Shown here piece by piece: positions 8,818 to 17,353 of a stretch of 64,000 nucleotides of DNA. The DNA lies in the NCBI RefSeq assembly GCF_900110875.1, contig NZ_FOFM01000001.1:558001-622000 (forward strand), written 5' to 3'. Within the stretch, counting starts at the first letter, position 1. Every line of letters begins with the position of its first letter. The stretch comes from Pseudovibrio axinellae (GTDB lineage: Bacteria; Pseudomonadota; Alphaproteobacteria; Rhizobiales; Stappiaceae). The notes under the pieces are model-generated. The model was not told the DNA's origin and ran no database searches. It saw only the letters and a program-made list of their open reading frames with translations. The translations under genes and the position numbers were made by a program.

Positions 8818-10404
8818 TTATTTGGTAATCTTGACGAAACGGCTCGGATGTACATCCAGAAGGTTGGTTTCGAAGCCAGAAACCTTATCAGAAACAAGGT
8901 TCTTGGAACCGTAGTACATCAAAGGCAGGAACGGCAGATCGCGCATAAAGATCGCTTCAGCTTTCTTCAGGGTCTGCGCACGTTTATCCAGATCAACCGT
9001 TATTGCTGCTTCATCCATGAGCGCATCATACTCAGGGTTGTCGTAGCGAGCGTAGTTGAAGCCAACGTTGTCACTTTCTGTCATGAACAGGAAGTTCTGC
9101 GGATCAGAGTAGTCACCAATCCAGCCAGCACGCGCCACGTCGAAGTCACCACGGTCACGCAGGTGTGCGTAGTGAGTTTTGGTGTCGGTGTTCAGCATGG
9201 AGACTTCAACACCAAGAGGCTTCCACATGTCAGCAATCGCAACTGCTGTGTTCTTGTGGTTTTCAGAGGTGTTGTAGCGGATTTCCACTTTAAGCGGGTT
9301 GCTCGCGCTGTAGCCTTTGGATTCAAGAATTTTCTTGGCTACTTCTTCGCGATCCAACAGATCCATGTCTGCCCACTCGGCGTAAGCAGGTTCGCCGTAG
9401 TTTCCAATTCCAGGAGGAACCAAAGAGTAAGCAGCAACCATTGTGCCGCCCCAAATGTCTTCAGCCAAGAACTCACGATCGATTGCCATGGAAAGCGCCT
9501 GACGTACTTCAGGGTCTTTCATTGCTTCAGATTCGTGGTTCAAAGCGTAGTAGTAGTTACCCAGGTAAGGAGCAACTTTGAACTGGGAACCCATCTTTTC
9601 GCGAATAAACTCGATCTGCTCAAGTGGAGCATCGTTGTTTGTGTCAAGTTCGCCAGCCTGGAAGCGGCGAAGTGCTGCGCCACGGTCTTCAGTTGGGTAG
9701 TACTTAACTTTGTCGGGTCCAACGTTTGCCGCATCGTGGAAGAACGGGTTTTTCACTGCGGTTACAGCATCATTAGGAACGAAGCTGGAAAGCATGAATG
9801 CACCGTTGCTCACGAAGTTTTCTGGCTTGACGAAATCAGAGCCGAACTTCTCAACTGAAGCAGGGTGCACTGGCAAGGCTGACTGGTGCGCCAGCAACTG
9901 GATGAAGTAAGGCGTCGGCGCGTGCAATTTGATTTCAAGAGTGAGGTCGTCAAGCGCTTTAACAGCAAGCTTGTCGCCTTCCATCTCACCTTTATTGACG
10001 GCTTCGGAGTTGAGGATTGGGTAAAGAACGTTTGCGTACTTGCCACCAGTCATCGGGTTCATGATGCGGCGCATGGAGTAAACAAAGTCACCAGCAACAA
10101 CTGGATCGCCATTTGACCACTTTGCGTTGTCACGCATTTTGAAGATGTATGTCAGGCCATCGTCAGAAACAGTCCAGCTTTCTGCCGCACCAGGGATAAT
10201 TTCTCCCTTAGCGTTATAGGCAACAAGACCTTCGTAAAGGTCACGCAGGATGTGAGCTTCATAGGTTGTAGATGTTTTATGCTGGTCAAGAGTTTCCGGG
10301 TCAGCGGAGTTACCACGATTATAAACGGTTTCGGCCGTAGCAGATAGTGATGTCGCAGCTACAAGAGCAGCAGCTAACGCTGACATACGAATTGACTTGA
10401 TCAT
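8818..10404 (-). CDS. oppA: Periplasmic oligopeptide-binding protein OppA
   Basis: A 528-residue family-5 extracellular solute-binding protein. A Sec signal peptide (MIKSIRMSALAAALVAATSL, cleavage after SATA at about residue 24) is followed by the SBP_bac_5 core with LDQHKTSTTYEAHILRDLYE, GLTYIFKMRDNAKWSNGDP and NFLFMTESDN motifs. It is not a lipoprotein, since no lipobox Cys is present. It delivers peptides to OppB/OppC. First gene of the operon, with a strong AGGGAGAGGGAG ribosome-binding region before the ATG. Confidence 0.93.
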   Translation of the reverse strand: MIKSIRMSALAAALVAATSLSATAETVYNRGNSADPETLDQHKTSTTYEAHILRDLYEGLVAYNAKGEIIPGAAESWTVSDDGLTYIFKMRDNAKWSNGDPVVAGDFVYSMRRIMNPMTGGKYANVLYPILNSEAVNKGEMEGDKLAVKALDDLTLEIKLHAPTPYFIQLLAHQSALPVHPASVEKFGSDFVKPENFVSNGAFMLSSFVPNDAVTAVKNPFFHDAANVGPDKVKYYPTEDRGAALRRFQAGELDTNNDAPLEQIEFIREKMGSQFKVAPYLGNYYYALNHESEAMKDPEVRQALSMAIDREFLAEDIWGGTMVAAYSLVPPGIGNYGEPAYAEWADMDLLDREEVAKKILESKGYSASNPLKVEIRYNTSENHKNTAVAIADMWKPLGVEVSMLNTDTKTHYAHLRDRGDFDVARAGWIGDYSDPQNFLFMTESDNVGFNYARYDNPEYDALMDEAAITVDLDKRAQTLKKAEAIFMRDLPFLPLMYYGSKNLVSDKVSGFETNLLDVHPSRFVKITK

Positions 10405-10787
10405 ACAGATCTCCCTCTCCTCAAATTACATTCCGCCAGTTTTGGAGACTGGCAGTTGGCAGCAACATTTCACTGTTGCGTAATTATAGCAAGTGTTGGC
10501 GAACCAAATTTTCCCATAATTAGCACACATTTTGATGTGATATTTGATTTGAAAACGTATTTCGTATTAATATTTCACTATTTACCTAAAATTCAAAATA
10601 ATATTTCAAAATAAGTTGCTGAATCTTTTGCAATCGCGTCACAATGCCGCTCGGCGCTTGTGACACCCATTTTTTCACAGGTGTGGCAAAAAACTTTAAC
10701 GCTTGCTCATTTGTGGTAGAGCACTACCAACAATTTCACTCCGAGCGTTGAAATGCGCTGTTTTGGGAATCTTGAAAGACAAGCTTA
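10405..10787. promoter_or_regulatory. AT-rich control region between divergent oppA and uup-like genes
   Basis: This 383-bp non-coding region is markedly AT-rich (about 10490-10620). It contains a perfect 10-bp direct repeat, TTCAAAATAA, at 10592-10601 and 10605-10614, and a related TTAATATTTCA at 10568-10578. These may be regulator sites for the opp operon, or simply promoter-type AT richness. No small gene is evident. Confidence 0.4.
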
Positions 10788-12608
10788 ATGGCACCACCGC
10801 TTCTTCATGTGCGAGACATACACCTTAACTTTGGAACGACACCTCTTCTGACTGGCGCAGAGCTGCAAGTCGGGGAAGGCGAGCGGATCTGCTTAGTCGG
10901 TCGAAATGGATCGGGCAAGTCCACCCTGCTAAAAATAGCTGCTGGATTAGCAGAGCCGGATAAGGGCGATTATTTTCTACAACCAGGGCGTACAATTCGC
11001 TACCTGCCGCAGGAGCCTGACCTTTCTGGATATCCCACAGTGCTTGCCTATGCAGAAGGTGGACTAGCGCCGGGCGATGACCAATATCGGGCCAAATACC
11101 TATTGGAAATCTTAGGCTTAACTGGCGAGGAAGATCCAGAAACCTTGTCAGGTGGTGAAGCGAAGCGCGCCGCTATTGCCCGGGCGCTGGCGCCGGAGCC
11201 GGATATTCTCTTGCTGGACGAACCAACCAACCATTTGGACCTTCCGGTGATTGAGTGGCTTGAGTCTGAGCTGAAGCAGATGAAGTCTGCCATTGTTCTT
11301 ATATCGCACGACAGACGCTTTTTGGAGAACCTATCTCGTGTAACCTACTGGATTGACAGAGGCATTTCGCGGCGGATGGGTCAAGGATTTGCGCAGTTTG
11401 AAGAGTGGCGCGATAAGATCTTTGAGGAAGAGGAAAAAGAGCAGTCTCGGTTGAACGAGAAGATCCGTCAGGAAGAGCATTGGATGGTTTATGGCGTGAC
11501 TGCGCGTCGTAAGCGGAATATGCGCCGTGTGCGGGAATTAGCCGACTTGCGTCAGAAACGCCGCGAGCATAAAGGGCCGCAAGGCACCGTAAAGATGGCG
11601 GCAACTGAGGGGGATATCTCTGGAAAGCTCGTCTCTGAAGCCAAAAACATCGGCAAGACCTATGATAACCGCGTGATCGTCAAGGACTTTTCTACACGAA
11701 TTCAGCGCGGCGACCGAATTGGCTTTGTGGGACCCAATGGGGCTGGCAAGACGACCCTGCTCAAAATGCTGACGGGCGAACTGGCACCAGATTCTGGCGC
11801 GGTACGCCTTGGTGCGAACATCCAGATGATCACACTGGACCAAAAGCGCGAGAAGCTGGACCCCAACGACACCCTCGTCAACGCCATGACGGGAGGCAGT
11901 GGGGACATGGTCATTTTGGGGGACACCTCCAAGCATGTGATGAGCTATCTCAAGGACTTCCTGTTTAAACCGGAGCAAGCGCGCACCCCTGTGCGTGTTC
12001 TTTCAGGCGGCGAACGGGGCCGGTTGCTGCTGGCCCGTGCCCTCGCTTCCCCTTCTAATCTGATGGTACTCGATGAACCGACCAATGACCTTGACCTTGA
12101 AACACTAGATCTTCTTCAGGAGTTGATCGCCGACTATCCCGGCACTGTTTTGCTGGTGAGCCATGACCGTGACTTCCTTGATCGGATCTGCACAAGCGTG
12201 ATCACTATGGAAGATGACGCGGGCAAATGGGGCGAGTATGCCGGCGGCTATAGCGATATGGTGCGCCAGCGCGGGGAAGGTGTTCAGGCGCGTAAGTCTG
12301 CTAAGGCGAGTAAATCTTCTGAGCCTTCAAAGGGGGATAAACCTTCCAAGGCTGCGCCGAAGCAGGAAAATAAGAATTCTGGCTTGAACTTTACACAAGC
12401 CCATCGCTTGAAGAGCATTCCTGCTGAGATGGAGAAACTTGAAGCTAAAATCTCTAAATCTCAAAAGGAGTTAGAGGATCCAAAACTGTTTAGTGCCAAC
12501 CCTGATAAGTTCAACAAGGTGACAAACGCGATTGGCAGCTATCAGGAGGAACTTTCTGCATTAGAGGAAGAATGGCTGGAACTGGAAATGCTGGCAGATG
12601 AGGGCTAA
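10788..12608 (+). CDS. uup: ABC-F family ATPase, Uup-like
   Basis: A 606-residue soluble ABC-F protein with two ATPase domains and no membrane segment. Walker A motifs are GRNGSGKSTLLK (about residue 38) and GPNGAGKTTLLK (about 315); signatures are LSGGEAKRAAIA and LSGGERGRLLLA. The inter-domain linker (about 215-275) is charged, with a RRKRNMRRVRELADLR segment typical of the tRNA-interacting P-site motif. After a Lys/Ser-rich linker (about 500-530) comes a C-terminal coiled coil, the Uup C-terminal domain, which binds DNA/ribosomes in E. coli. Uup affects transposon excision and ribosome function. Monocistronic with its own terminator. Confidence 0.9.
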   Translation: MAPPLLHVRDIHLNFGTTPLLTGAELQVGEGERICLVGRNGSGKSTLLKIAAGLAEPDKGDYFLQPGRTIRYLPQEPDLSGYPTVLAYAEGGLAPGDDQYRAKYLLEILGLTGEEDPETLSGGEAKRAAIARALAPEPDILLLDEPTNHLDLPVIEWLESELKQMKSAIVLISHDRRFLENLSRVTYWIDRGISRRMGQGFAQFEEWRDKIFEEEEKEQSRLNEKIRQEEHWMVYGVTARRKRNMRRVRELADLRQKRREHKGPQGTVKMAATEGDISGKLVSEAKNIGKTYDNRVIVKDFSTRIQRGDRIGFVGPNGAGKTTLLKMLTGELAPDSGAVRLGANIQMITLDQKREKLDPNDTLVNAMTGGSGDMVILGDTSKHVMSYLKDFLFKPEQARTPVRVLSGGERGRLLLARALASPSNLMVLDEPTNDLDLETLDLLQELIADYPGTVLLVSHDRDFLDRICTSVITMEDDAGKWGEYAGGYSDMVRQRGEGVQARKSAKASKSSEPSKGDKPSKAAPKQENKNSGLNFTQAHRLKSIPAEMEKLEAKISKSQKELEDPKLFSANPDKFNKVTNAIGSYQEELSALEEEWLELEMLADEG

Positions 12609-12634
12609 CCTCTTCTAAATAAAACAAATTCGTT

Positions 12635-12667
12635 AAAGGCCCTCTTTCCATAAGGAGGGCCTTTTTT
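12635..12667 (+). terminator. Intrinsic terminator of the uup-like gene
   Basis: AAAGGCCCTC (12635-12644) pairs with GAGGGCCTTT (12655-12664) across a 10-nt loop, followed by a T-run. It begins 26 bp after the stop codon. Confidence 0.88.
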
Positions 12668-12835
12668 GCATCTACCTGTTTGCGTTGATATGTGCGCGGA
12701 TTTGAAAGGAAGGCGAAATCCTTACGTTTTTTGGCGAATTCTGATTTAGGATTCTGCAAGGCTTGCGCCGCACTGCTTCTTGCCTATCCAAAACGGTTAT
12801 GTTCAATTCGTGTGCTGCTGACTTAGGCCTGTAGC

Positions 12836-13549
12836 CTAGTCTTTTCCGTGCCGCTGTTTCAGCTGCAAAAACTTACCAACCACAATGGCAGTGAGCACAA
12901 CCATGTAGAACTGTCCTGCCAGACCGACGATGATCGCCGCTTTACGTGCGATCGGTGTTATGGGGACAATGTCTCCGTACCCGATCGTCATCAGTGTAAT
13001 GAAGGCAGCATACATGAGCGCTTCTTCTTGGGAGTGTGTCGCGACATTTTCAATGGGCAGGCCTCTGAACGATCCTGGCTGCGTGTGCTCTATAAGTATA
13101 AAGAGGAAAAAGCCGACCATTCCGATAGAAATGTAACCGCTGAGCACCCCCAGAACGATGCGATAGTTCTCAACCTTGGCCGCCAACATCTGCTCAATGA
13201 GAACAATGGCAACCACACTGTGGAATATAAAGTAGATTGTAAGCTGGGGCACCAGACGGTCCACATTGTGCAACACCGGGAAGTCCAGCATGAAAAGCAC
13301 GAGCGAACACACCAGCAAAACAGCCACCACCCTGAAGTATGCTCTCTTCTTTAATGTGACGAGCATCCCGGTGGCGATGTTAAAACTATAAAACAAGCTG
13401 AAGATATGCGTTTCGAGCGTCTGACCGGGCAGGATCAACGAGCCAAACAGCAAAAGCAGCTGGCTGAAGAGAAACACTTCAACCCGGTAAGCGAAAAGAT
13501 CTTCCAACGGCTTCGAATGCAAGGGGCTCTCCGGCTGTTCCTTTCCCAC
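12836..13549 (-). CDS. Two-pore-helix potassium channel (Ion_trans_2) protein
   Basis: A 237-residue inner-membrane ion channel subunit. The selectivity filter reads TIGYGDIVP (about residue 196), preceded by the pore helix EEALMYAAFITLM and followed by the inner helix IIVGLAGQFYMVVLTAIVVGKF. Four to five hydrophobic helices lie before the pore, so the architecture is close to a minimal six-helix K+ channel; helix 4 does not show a clear Arg-rich voltage sensor. No RCK/TrkA-N domain follows the pore, unlike many bacterial K+ channels. Single-gene unit. Confidence 0.85.
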   Translation of the reverse strand: MGKEQPESPLHSKPLEDLFAYRVEVFLFSQLLLLFGSLILPGQTLETHIFSLFYSFNIATGMLVTLKKRAYFRVVAVLLVCSLVLFMLDFPVLHNVDRLVPQLTIYFIFHSVVAIVLIEQMLAAKVENYRIVLGVLSGYISIGMVGFFLFILIEHTQPGSFRGLPIENVATHSQEEALMYAAFITLMTIGYGDIVPITPIARKAAIIVGLAGQFYMVVLTAIVVGKFLQLKQRHGKD

Positions 13550-13828
13550 GGCTGTTTGAATATCGCAAAGGAAGGCTAAGGAATGGAAAATCCAGCAGAG
13601 ACCGTCTCCATGAAATCTAAGAGGTTCATGAGGGATAAACCAGGATGAAACGCTCTGCTTAATGGGTGATACAGTCAGCTTGCCAAGTCGGTCAGATAGG
13701 GGAGCGCGTTTATCGTCCGACCTGAAATGCGTTTGCTTATAAAAGGAGGTCCTGTTTCAGGATCGAGGTCGCGGCGTCCCTAAGCCCTGCTCAAAATGTG
13801 TCAGGTTTTCAACGCAGGAGGCATAACC

Positions 13829-14410
13829 TTGACCCATAAAAGAGAGATTTTCATCGTCTGTTCTATCATCGTCGTTGCCATCGTCTTAATCAACAACATG
13901 AGCGAAAGCGCAGCCGAAACCCAGCGCCTTGACTCCAAGCACATCAAGAATATTTCGGTGGTCGGTGACAGTGTTGCGTTTGACGTGCGTACTGCAAAAA
14001 GACAGCGCGACAACGAAACGGTTGCACTAAAAACAAATGATAAGCGTGGCTGTGCGTTATCTGCCGATATTGAGCGTGACGGCGATACGGTGACAGTTAC
14101 CTTCAAAAAGCACGATAAGCGCTTTTGGGGGGTATGGTGGGGGTGCACACCAACAGCAAGCCTGCAATTGCCCCCTGACTTAAGTCTCACAATTGAACTG
14201 TCAGATATGGCCGCAGATATTCGTGGCGCTTTTAAAGCTATTAGCGTTACTTCAGATCATGCCCTGCTCTCATTTACAGGCGAAACTGAGAAGTTCTATT
14301 TGTTTGGTGATGCGGCTCTCATCAATCTGCAGTTTCTTGCCCCCATCTTAAACAAGGATATCACTCTTAACGTCGACAAATTGGTATCCAGAATAAAATA
14401 CGCACAATAG
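13829..14410 (+). CDS. Hypothetical exported or membrane-anchored beta-rich protein
   Basis: I do not recognise this gene. The TTG at 13829 is the best start: AGGAGG (13816-13821) is spaced 7 bp from it, whereas an ATG at 13796 has no ribosome-binding site. The 193-residue product starts THKREIFIVCSIIVVAIVLI, a signal anchor or uncleaved signal peptide. The rest is soluble and beta-rich: short alternating strands in the C-terminal half (LTIELSDMAADIRGAF, AISVTSDHALLSFTGE, KFYLFGDAALINLQF) recall DUF4097/DUF2807 'adhesin-like' strand ladders. Likely periplasmic. Its 3' end is 10 bp from the convergent AraC-type gene. Confidence 0.65.
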   Translation: MTHKREIFIVCSIIVVAIVLINNMSESAAETQRLDSKHIKNISVVGDSVAFDVRTAKRQRDNETVALKTNDKRGCALSADIERDGDTVTVTFKKHDKRFWGVWWGCTPTASLQLPPDLSLTIELSDMAADIRGAFKAISVTSDHALLSFTGETEKFYLFGDAALINLQFLAPILNKDITLNVDKLVSRIKYAQ

Positions 14411-14419
14411 CGGGAGGGG

Positions 14420-15487
14420 TTAGGAGACTGCCCCTTTTTTCGCACGGGTTTGCTGGCGCCATGCACTGGGGCTCATCCCGGTAATACGCACGAACTCCCT
14501 GTTAAAGTTCGATTTTGTGGTAAAGCCCACATCAAACATAATTTGGGTGACTGGTTCAGACGTGCTGCTAAGGCGCTGACATGCTTCTTTGATACGGAAG
14601 CAGTTGACGTATTGTGGCACGTTCATAGCACGGGCGCTGTTAACTGCCTCTGATAACTGCCGAGCGGAAACACCAGTCCGCTTGGCCAGCAGCGCAACTG
14701 TCAGGTTTTCGTCACAATATGCAGCTTCGTCCTCCATCAAGTGATCAAGCGCGGTTACAATTGCCTCCATCTCCTTAGCTTCACGAGAAGGACGAGCGGG
14801 GCTTGCAGTGGCCACCACCACCTCTTTTTGAGGAAAGATGTTGCTATAAAAGATGTAGAGGGCAAGGACCGCAATGAGAAAACATAGGTTTGCGATACCA
14901 ACAATTTGTCCAGCGTGCTGCCCGTTATAGTAGGCAAAGTCAACGGTCACCAGCAGATCAACCAGCCCAGAGACAACAAGGGCCGCACCAGCAATAAGAT
15001 GCGCCTGCCGACATGGCACCACCCAGTGGAACGGTAGCGTTTGTGCCCATTGGAGCTTTGATGTGCGCGCCGTCACAATCAGCAGGGCTCCGAACCCGAT
15101 ATAAATTGCGATAGCGATGATATCGCCCCAAAAGAACAGGCGAAACAGCGTTATGACATAAAGACTGCTGAGCGCCGCCAGTATTGCCAGAAACGCCCCC
15201 CCCAGTAAGCGCGGGCTGAGTGTCGTGGTAAGTTGCTTTAAGGCAAGCCAAGTGAGCGGGGGAATGCAAATGGCGAGCATACCCAGGTTAACAACAGGCA
15301 GAGGAAAGCCGCCCCAGCGCAAGCCAAGCAGCACCGATTGAAGCGCATACAGGCCAAGAGTAAGACCGAGCAGCAAGGGGACCCTTGGACGCCGCCCAAT
15401 GCATAAACGCAGCAAAACGATACTAAGCAAAATTGCTGTAAAAAATGGCAATGGAAGGTTTGGCAAGGCTTGCCCCTGAATCTGCAC
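14420..15487 (-). CDS. Membrane-anchored AraC-family transcriptional regulator
   Basis: A 355-residue protein joining an N-terminal seven-helix membrane domain (about residues 10-215) to a C-terminal AraC/XylS DNA-binding domain. The HTH region contains LTVALLAKRTGVSARQLSEAVN and QIMFDVGFTTKSNFNREFVRITGMSPSAW, the two helix-turn-helix units. This layout suggests a membrane-embedded sensor controlling transcription directly, in place of the usual cupin-like effector domain. No obvious target operon is adjacent; the K+ channel, the beta-rich protein and the small membrane protein at 15821 are the neighbours. Confidence 0.85.
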   Translation of the reverse strand: MQIQGQALPNLPLPFFTAILLSIVLLRLCIGRRPRVPLLLGLTLGLYALQSVLLGLRWGGFPLPVVNLGMLAICIPPLTWLALKQLTTTLSPRLLGGAFLAILAALSSLYVITLFRLFFWGDIIAIAIYIGFGALLIVTARTSKLQWAQTLPFHWVVPCRQAHLIAGAALVVSGLVDLLVTVDFAYYNGQHAGQIVGIANLCFLIAVLALYIFYSNIFPQKEVVVATASPARPSREAKEMEAIVTALDHLMEDEAAYCDENLTVALLAKRTGVSARQLSEAVNSARAMNVPQYVNCFRIKEACQRLSSTSEPVTQIMFDVGFTTKSNFNREFVRITGMSPSAWRQQTRAKKGAVS

Positions 15488-15820
15488 TTATCCAAACACC
15501 AACGCTAAGAACAGCAGCGCTCAAGGTCAACCTCAATGCAGGACAACTGCTCTTAACCACCTAGATAATATGTGATGAAACTTCTTTCAGCTCATTACAA
15601 TGTGTGAGGCTGGTTTGTACGGGCTGGCTGCCGTCACGAAGTGCTGCGTTATATTCAGATTAAACTCGCGGTTTTAGCATTGGACCCTTGGCATTAAAAC
15701 TGGAGCTTTCGCGGTTTTTCGCTCCCCAATGCCAATCGCGCTACGCCAGACGTTTGTTTAAGTCGTGCCTTATGCCACTGATCAGGTCCGTTCTCGGACA
15801 TCACCTTAAGAGGAAACCCT
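15488..15820. other. Intergenic region, no gene seen
   Basis: A 333-bp stretch between divergent genes. An ORF opening at 15688 runs through it in another frame but has no ribosome-binding site and no recognisable sequence. It presumably holds promoters for the AraC-type gene and for the small membrane protein. Confidence 0.4.
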
Positions 15821-16222
15821 ATGATCTTCCGCTGGTTGTTCAGGCGGCTTTTCTTCTTTCGAATTCTCACATTTTTCGGGTTGTGGGGCGTGTACCTTGC
15901 TTTGATCCAATGGGCCCGCAAAGGCTTGTATTGCGGGCTTGGCGCTGGTCTGCTGATGAGCGGGCTCACGCTGGTGTATGGTTTAGCGATCTATTGGTCT
16001 GTTGCCTGGCTGCGCCTGCACACGGAGGGGTACGTCGTTGTGGAAGTCTTTTGTTGGGTGTTATGGGTGCCGATCCTATGGTTTGCAGCTGTTGATACAG
16101 AGCTGTATATCGTCTGCGCTCGCGCGCCCAACCAGCCTGTACTCGGCAACCTCCTCTCGACGCAGCGCTATGAAGAAAAGTTCAAAGAGCGCCTTGCGTG
16201 GATCAAGCGACAGATCAAATGA
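15821..16222 (+). CDS. Hypothetical small membrane protein
   Basis: A 133-residue protein of no family I recognise. The ATG at 15821 has a good AAGAGGAAA ribosome-binding site, which decides between two overlapping frames here. The N-terminus is Arg/Phe-rich (MIFRWLFRRLFFFRI) and is followed by about three hydrophobic helices (residues 12-30, 38-62 and 75-95). The C-terminal 35 residues are basic and amphipathic (RYEEKFKERLAWIKRQIK) and probably cytoplasmic. It lies about 100 bp before the signal peptidase gene, on the same strand. Confidence 0.6.
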   Translation: MIFRWLFRRLFFFRILTFFGLWGVYLALIQWARKGLYCGLGAGLLMSGLTLVYGLAIYWSVAWLRLHTEGYVVVEVFCWVLWVPILWFAAVDTELYIVCARAPNQPVLGNLLSTQRYEEKFKERLAWIKRQIK

Positions 16223-16326
16223 AGCAGTTTAATGCGGGGTTGTAAATAAGATTGCATTACCAGCAGCGCACCACCTATGATGGAATTTATTGTACTTCCA
16301 TGATTTGAAAGATAGGCAGGACTGAG

Positions 16327-17259
16327 TTGAGTGAACCAGGACAGAGAACTAAAAAACGCCTATGGTGGGTGGCGTTGTTGCTACAGTTTTTTGGAGGTAG
16401 TGGATACCTTTATGTTGGACGCCCAAAGCGTTTTTTTGTGCAGCTTGGTGTCACTATACTTGGTCTCTCCGCGCTCAATATCTTGGTCGTACCCTCATAC
16501 CTAGATGCTCGCATAACGCTACCTTTGCTGTTTGCAATATTTTTAATCGTGGCACTGTTTTTCATAGTGGATTGCATTCGGATTGCTGTCACTAGCTCTC
16601 CCTACACGCTTAGAGCGTACAACAGGTGGTGGGTTTACCTTATTGTCGCGATAGCCACTACGCTTGGATCTATCAGTTATGATGTTGTGTTGGGACCGAG
16701 TAAGAATGTTAGAAGCTTTTATGCCCCAAGCGGTAGCATGTCACCAAGCCTCATTTCAGGGGACTACTTTTTTGTAAATGCCTGCGGCTTTGATTGCATT
16801 GAGGCAAAGCGAGGCGATATCGCGGTGTTTAAGCTGCCTCGCAATGAAACTATCGATTACGTAAAGCGCATCATCGGGCTACCTGGAGATACTATTCAGA
16901 TGAAGGACGGGGTTCTTTTCCTGAATGGCTCCGCCGTTAAAAGAACGAGATTGCCTGAGCCTTATATAAACAGCGGTAGCCGCGGGAACAAAAGCGCAAT
17001 TGATCAATATGAAGAAAAGTTGCCAAATGGCCGCCGATATCTAACATTGGACCTAACATCTCGCAGCATTTTGGATAACACAAACGAATATAGGGTGCCT
17101 GAGGGGCATTACTTTGTCATGGGCGATAACCGGGACAATTCCCTAGACAGCCGTGTACTTGCAGAGATTGGCTATATTCCGGCAAAAAATATCTATGCTA
17201 AGCCGCTGTTCATTTTTTGGTCTGATGATCTGGAACGCATTGGCATGAAGCTGGATTAA
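16327..17259 (+). CDS. lepB: Signal peptidase I with N-terminal multi-helix extension
   Basis: A 310-residue type I signal peptidase (S26). The catalytic Ser lies in PSGSMSPSLISGDYFFVN (about residue 137) and the general-base Lys in DYVKRIIGLPGD (about 180); the C-terminal box MGDNRDNSLDSR is intact. Before the catalytic domain is a hydrophobic region of about 120 residues with four helices, opening with a TM2-like GGSGYLYVGRPKRFF motif; standard LepB has one or two helices. The start is TTG at 16327, after an AGGACTGAG-like ribosome-binding site. Because the usual lepB neighbours (lepA, rnc, acpS) are absent, this is likely a second, accessory signal peptidase (inference). Confidence 0.85.
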   Translation: MSEPGQRTKKRLWWVALLLQFFGGSGYLYVGRPKRFFVQLGVTILGLSALNILVVPSYLDARITLPLLFAIFLIVALFFIVDCIRIAVTSSPYTLRAYNRWWVYLIVAIATTLGSISYDVVLGPSKNVRSFYAPSGSMSPSLISGDYFFVNACGFDCIEAKRGDIAVFKLPRNETIDYVKRIIGLPGDTIQMKDGVLFLNGSAVKRTRLPEPYINSGSRGNKSAIDQYEEKLPNGRRYLTLDLTSRSILDNTNEYRVPEGHYFVMGDNRDNSLDSRVLAEIGYIPAKNIYAKPLFIFWSDDLERIGMKLD

Positions 17260-17353
17260 ACTCTTAGCGGTGTGCTTTTTGTACGTCGCCTGATCATTCT
17301 GGCGCTGAATGTGCGGGCTTGGATGTGTGCAGCTGCTTTGAAAGGGATTTGCG

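Noticed and set aside
8848-9858. 336-residue plus-strand frame opposite oppA
   Set aside because: Antisense to a strong gene with no recognisable sequence.
15688-16095. 135-residue frame overlapping the 15821 gene
   Set aside because: The overlapping frame from 15821 has the ribosome-binding site and plausible helices.
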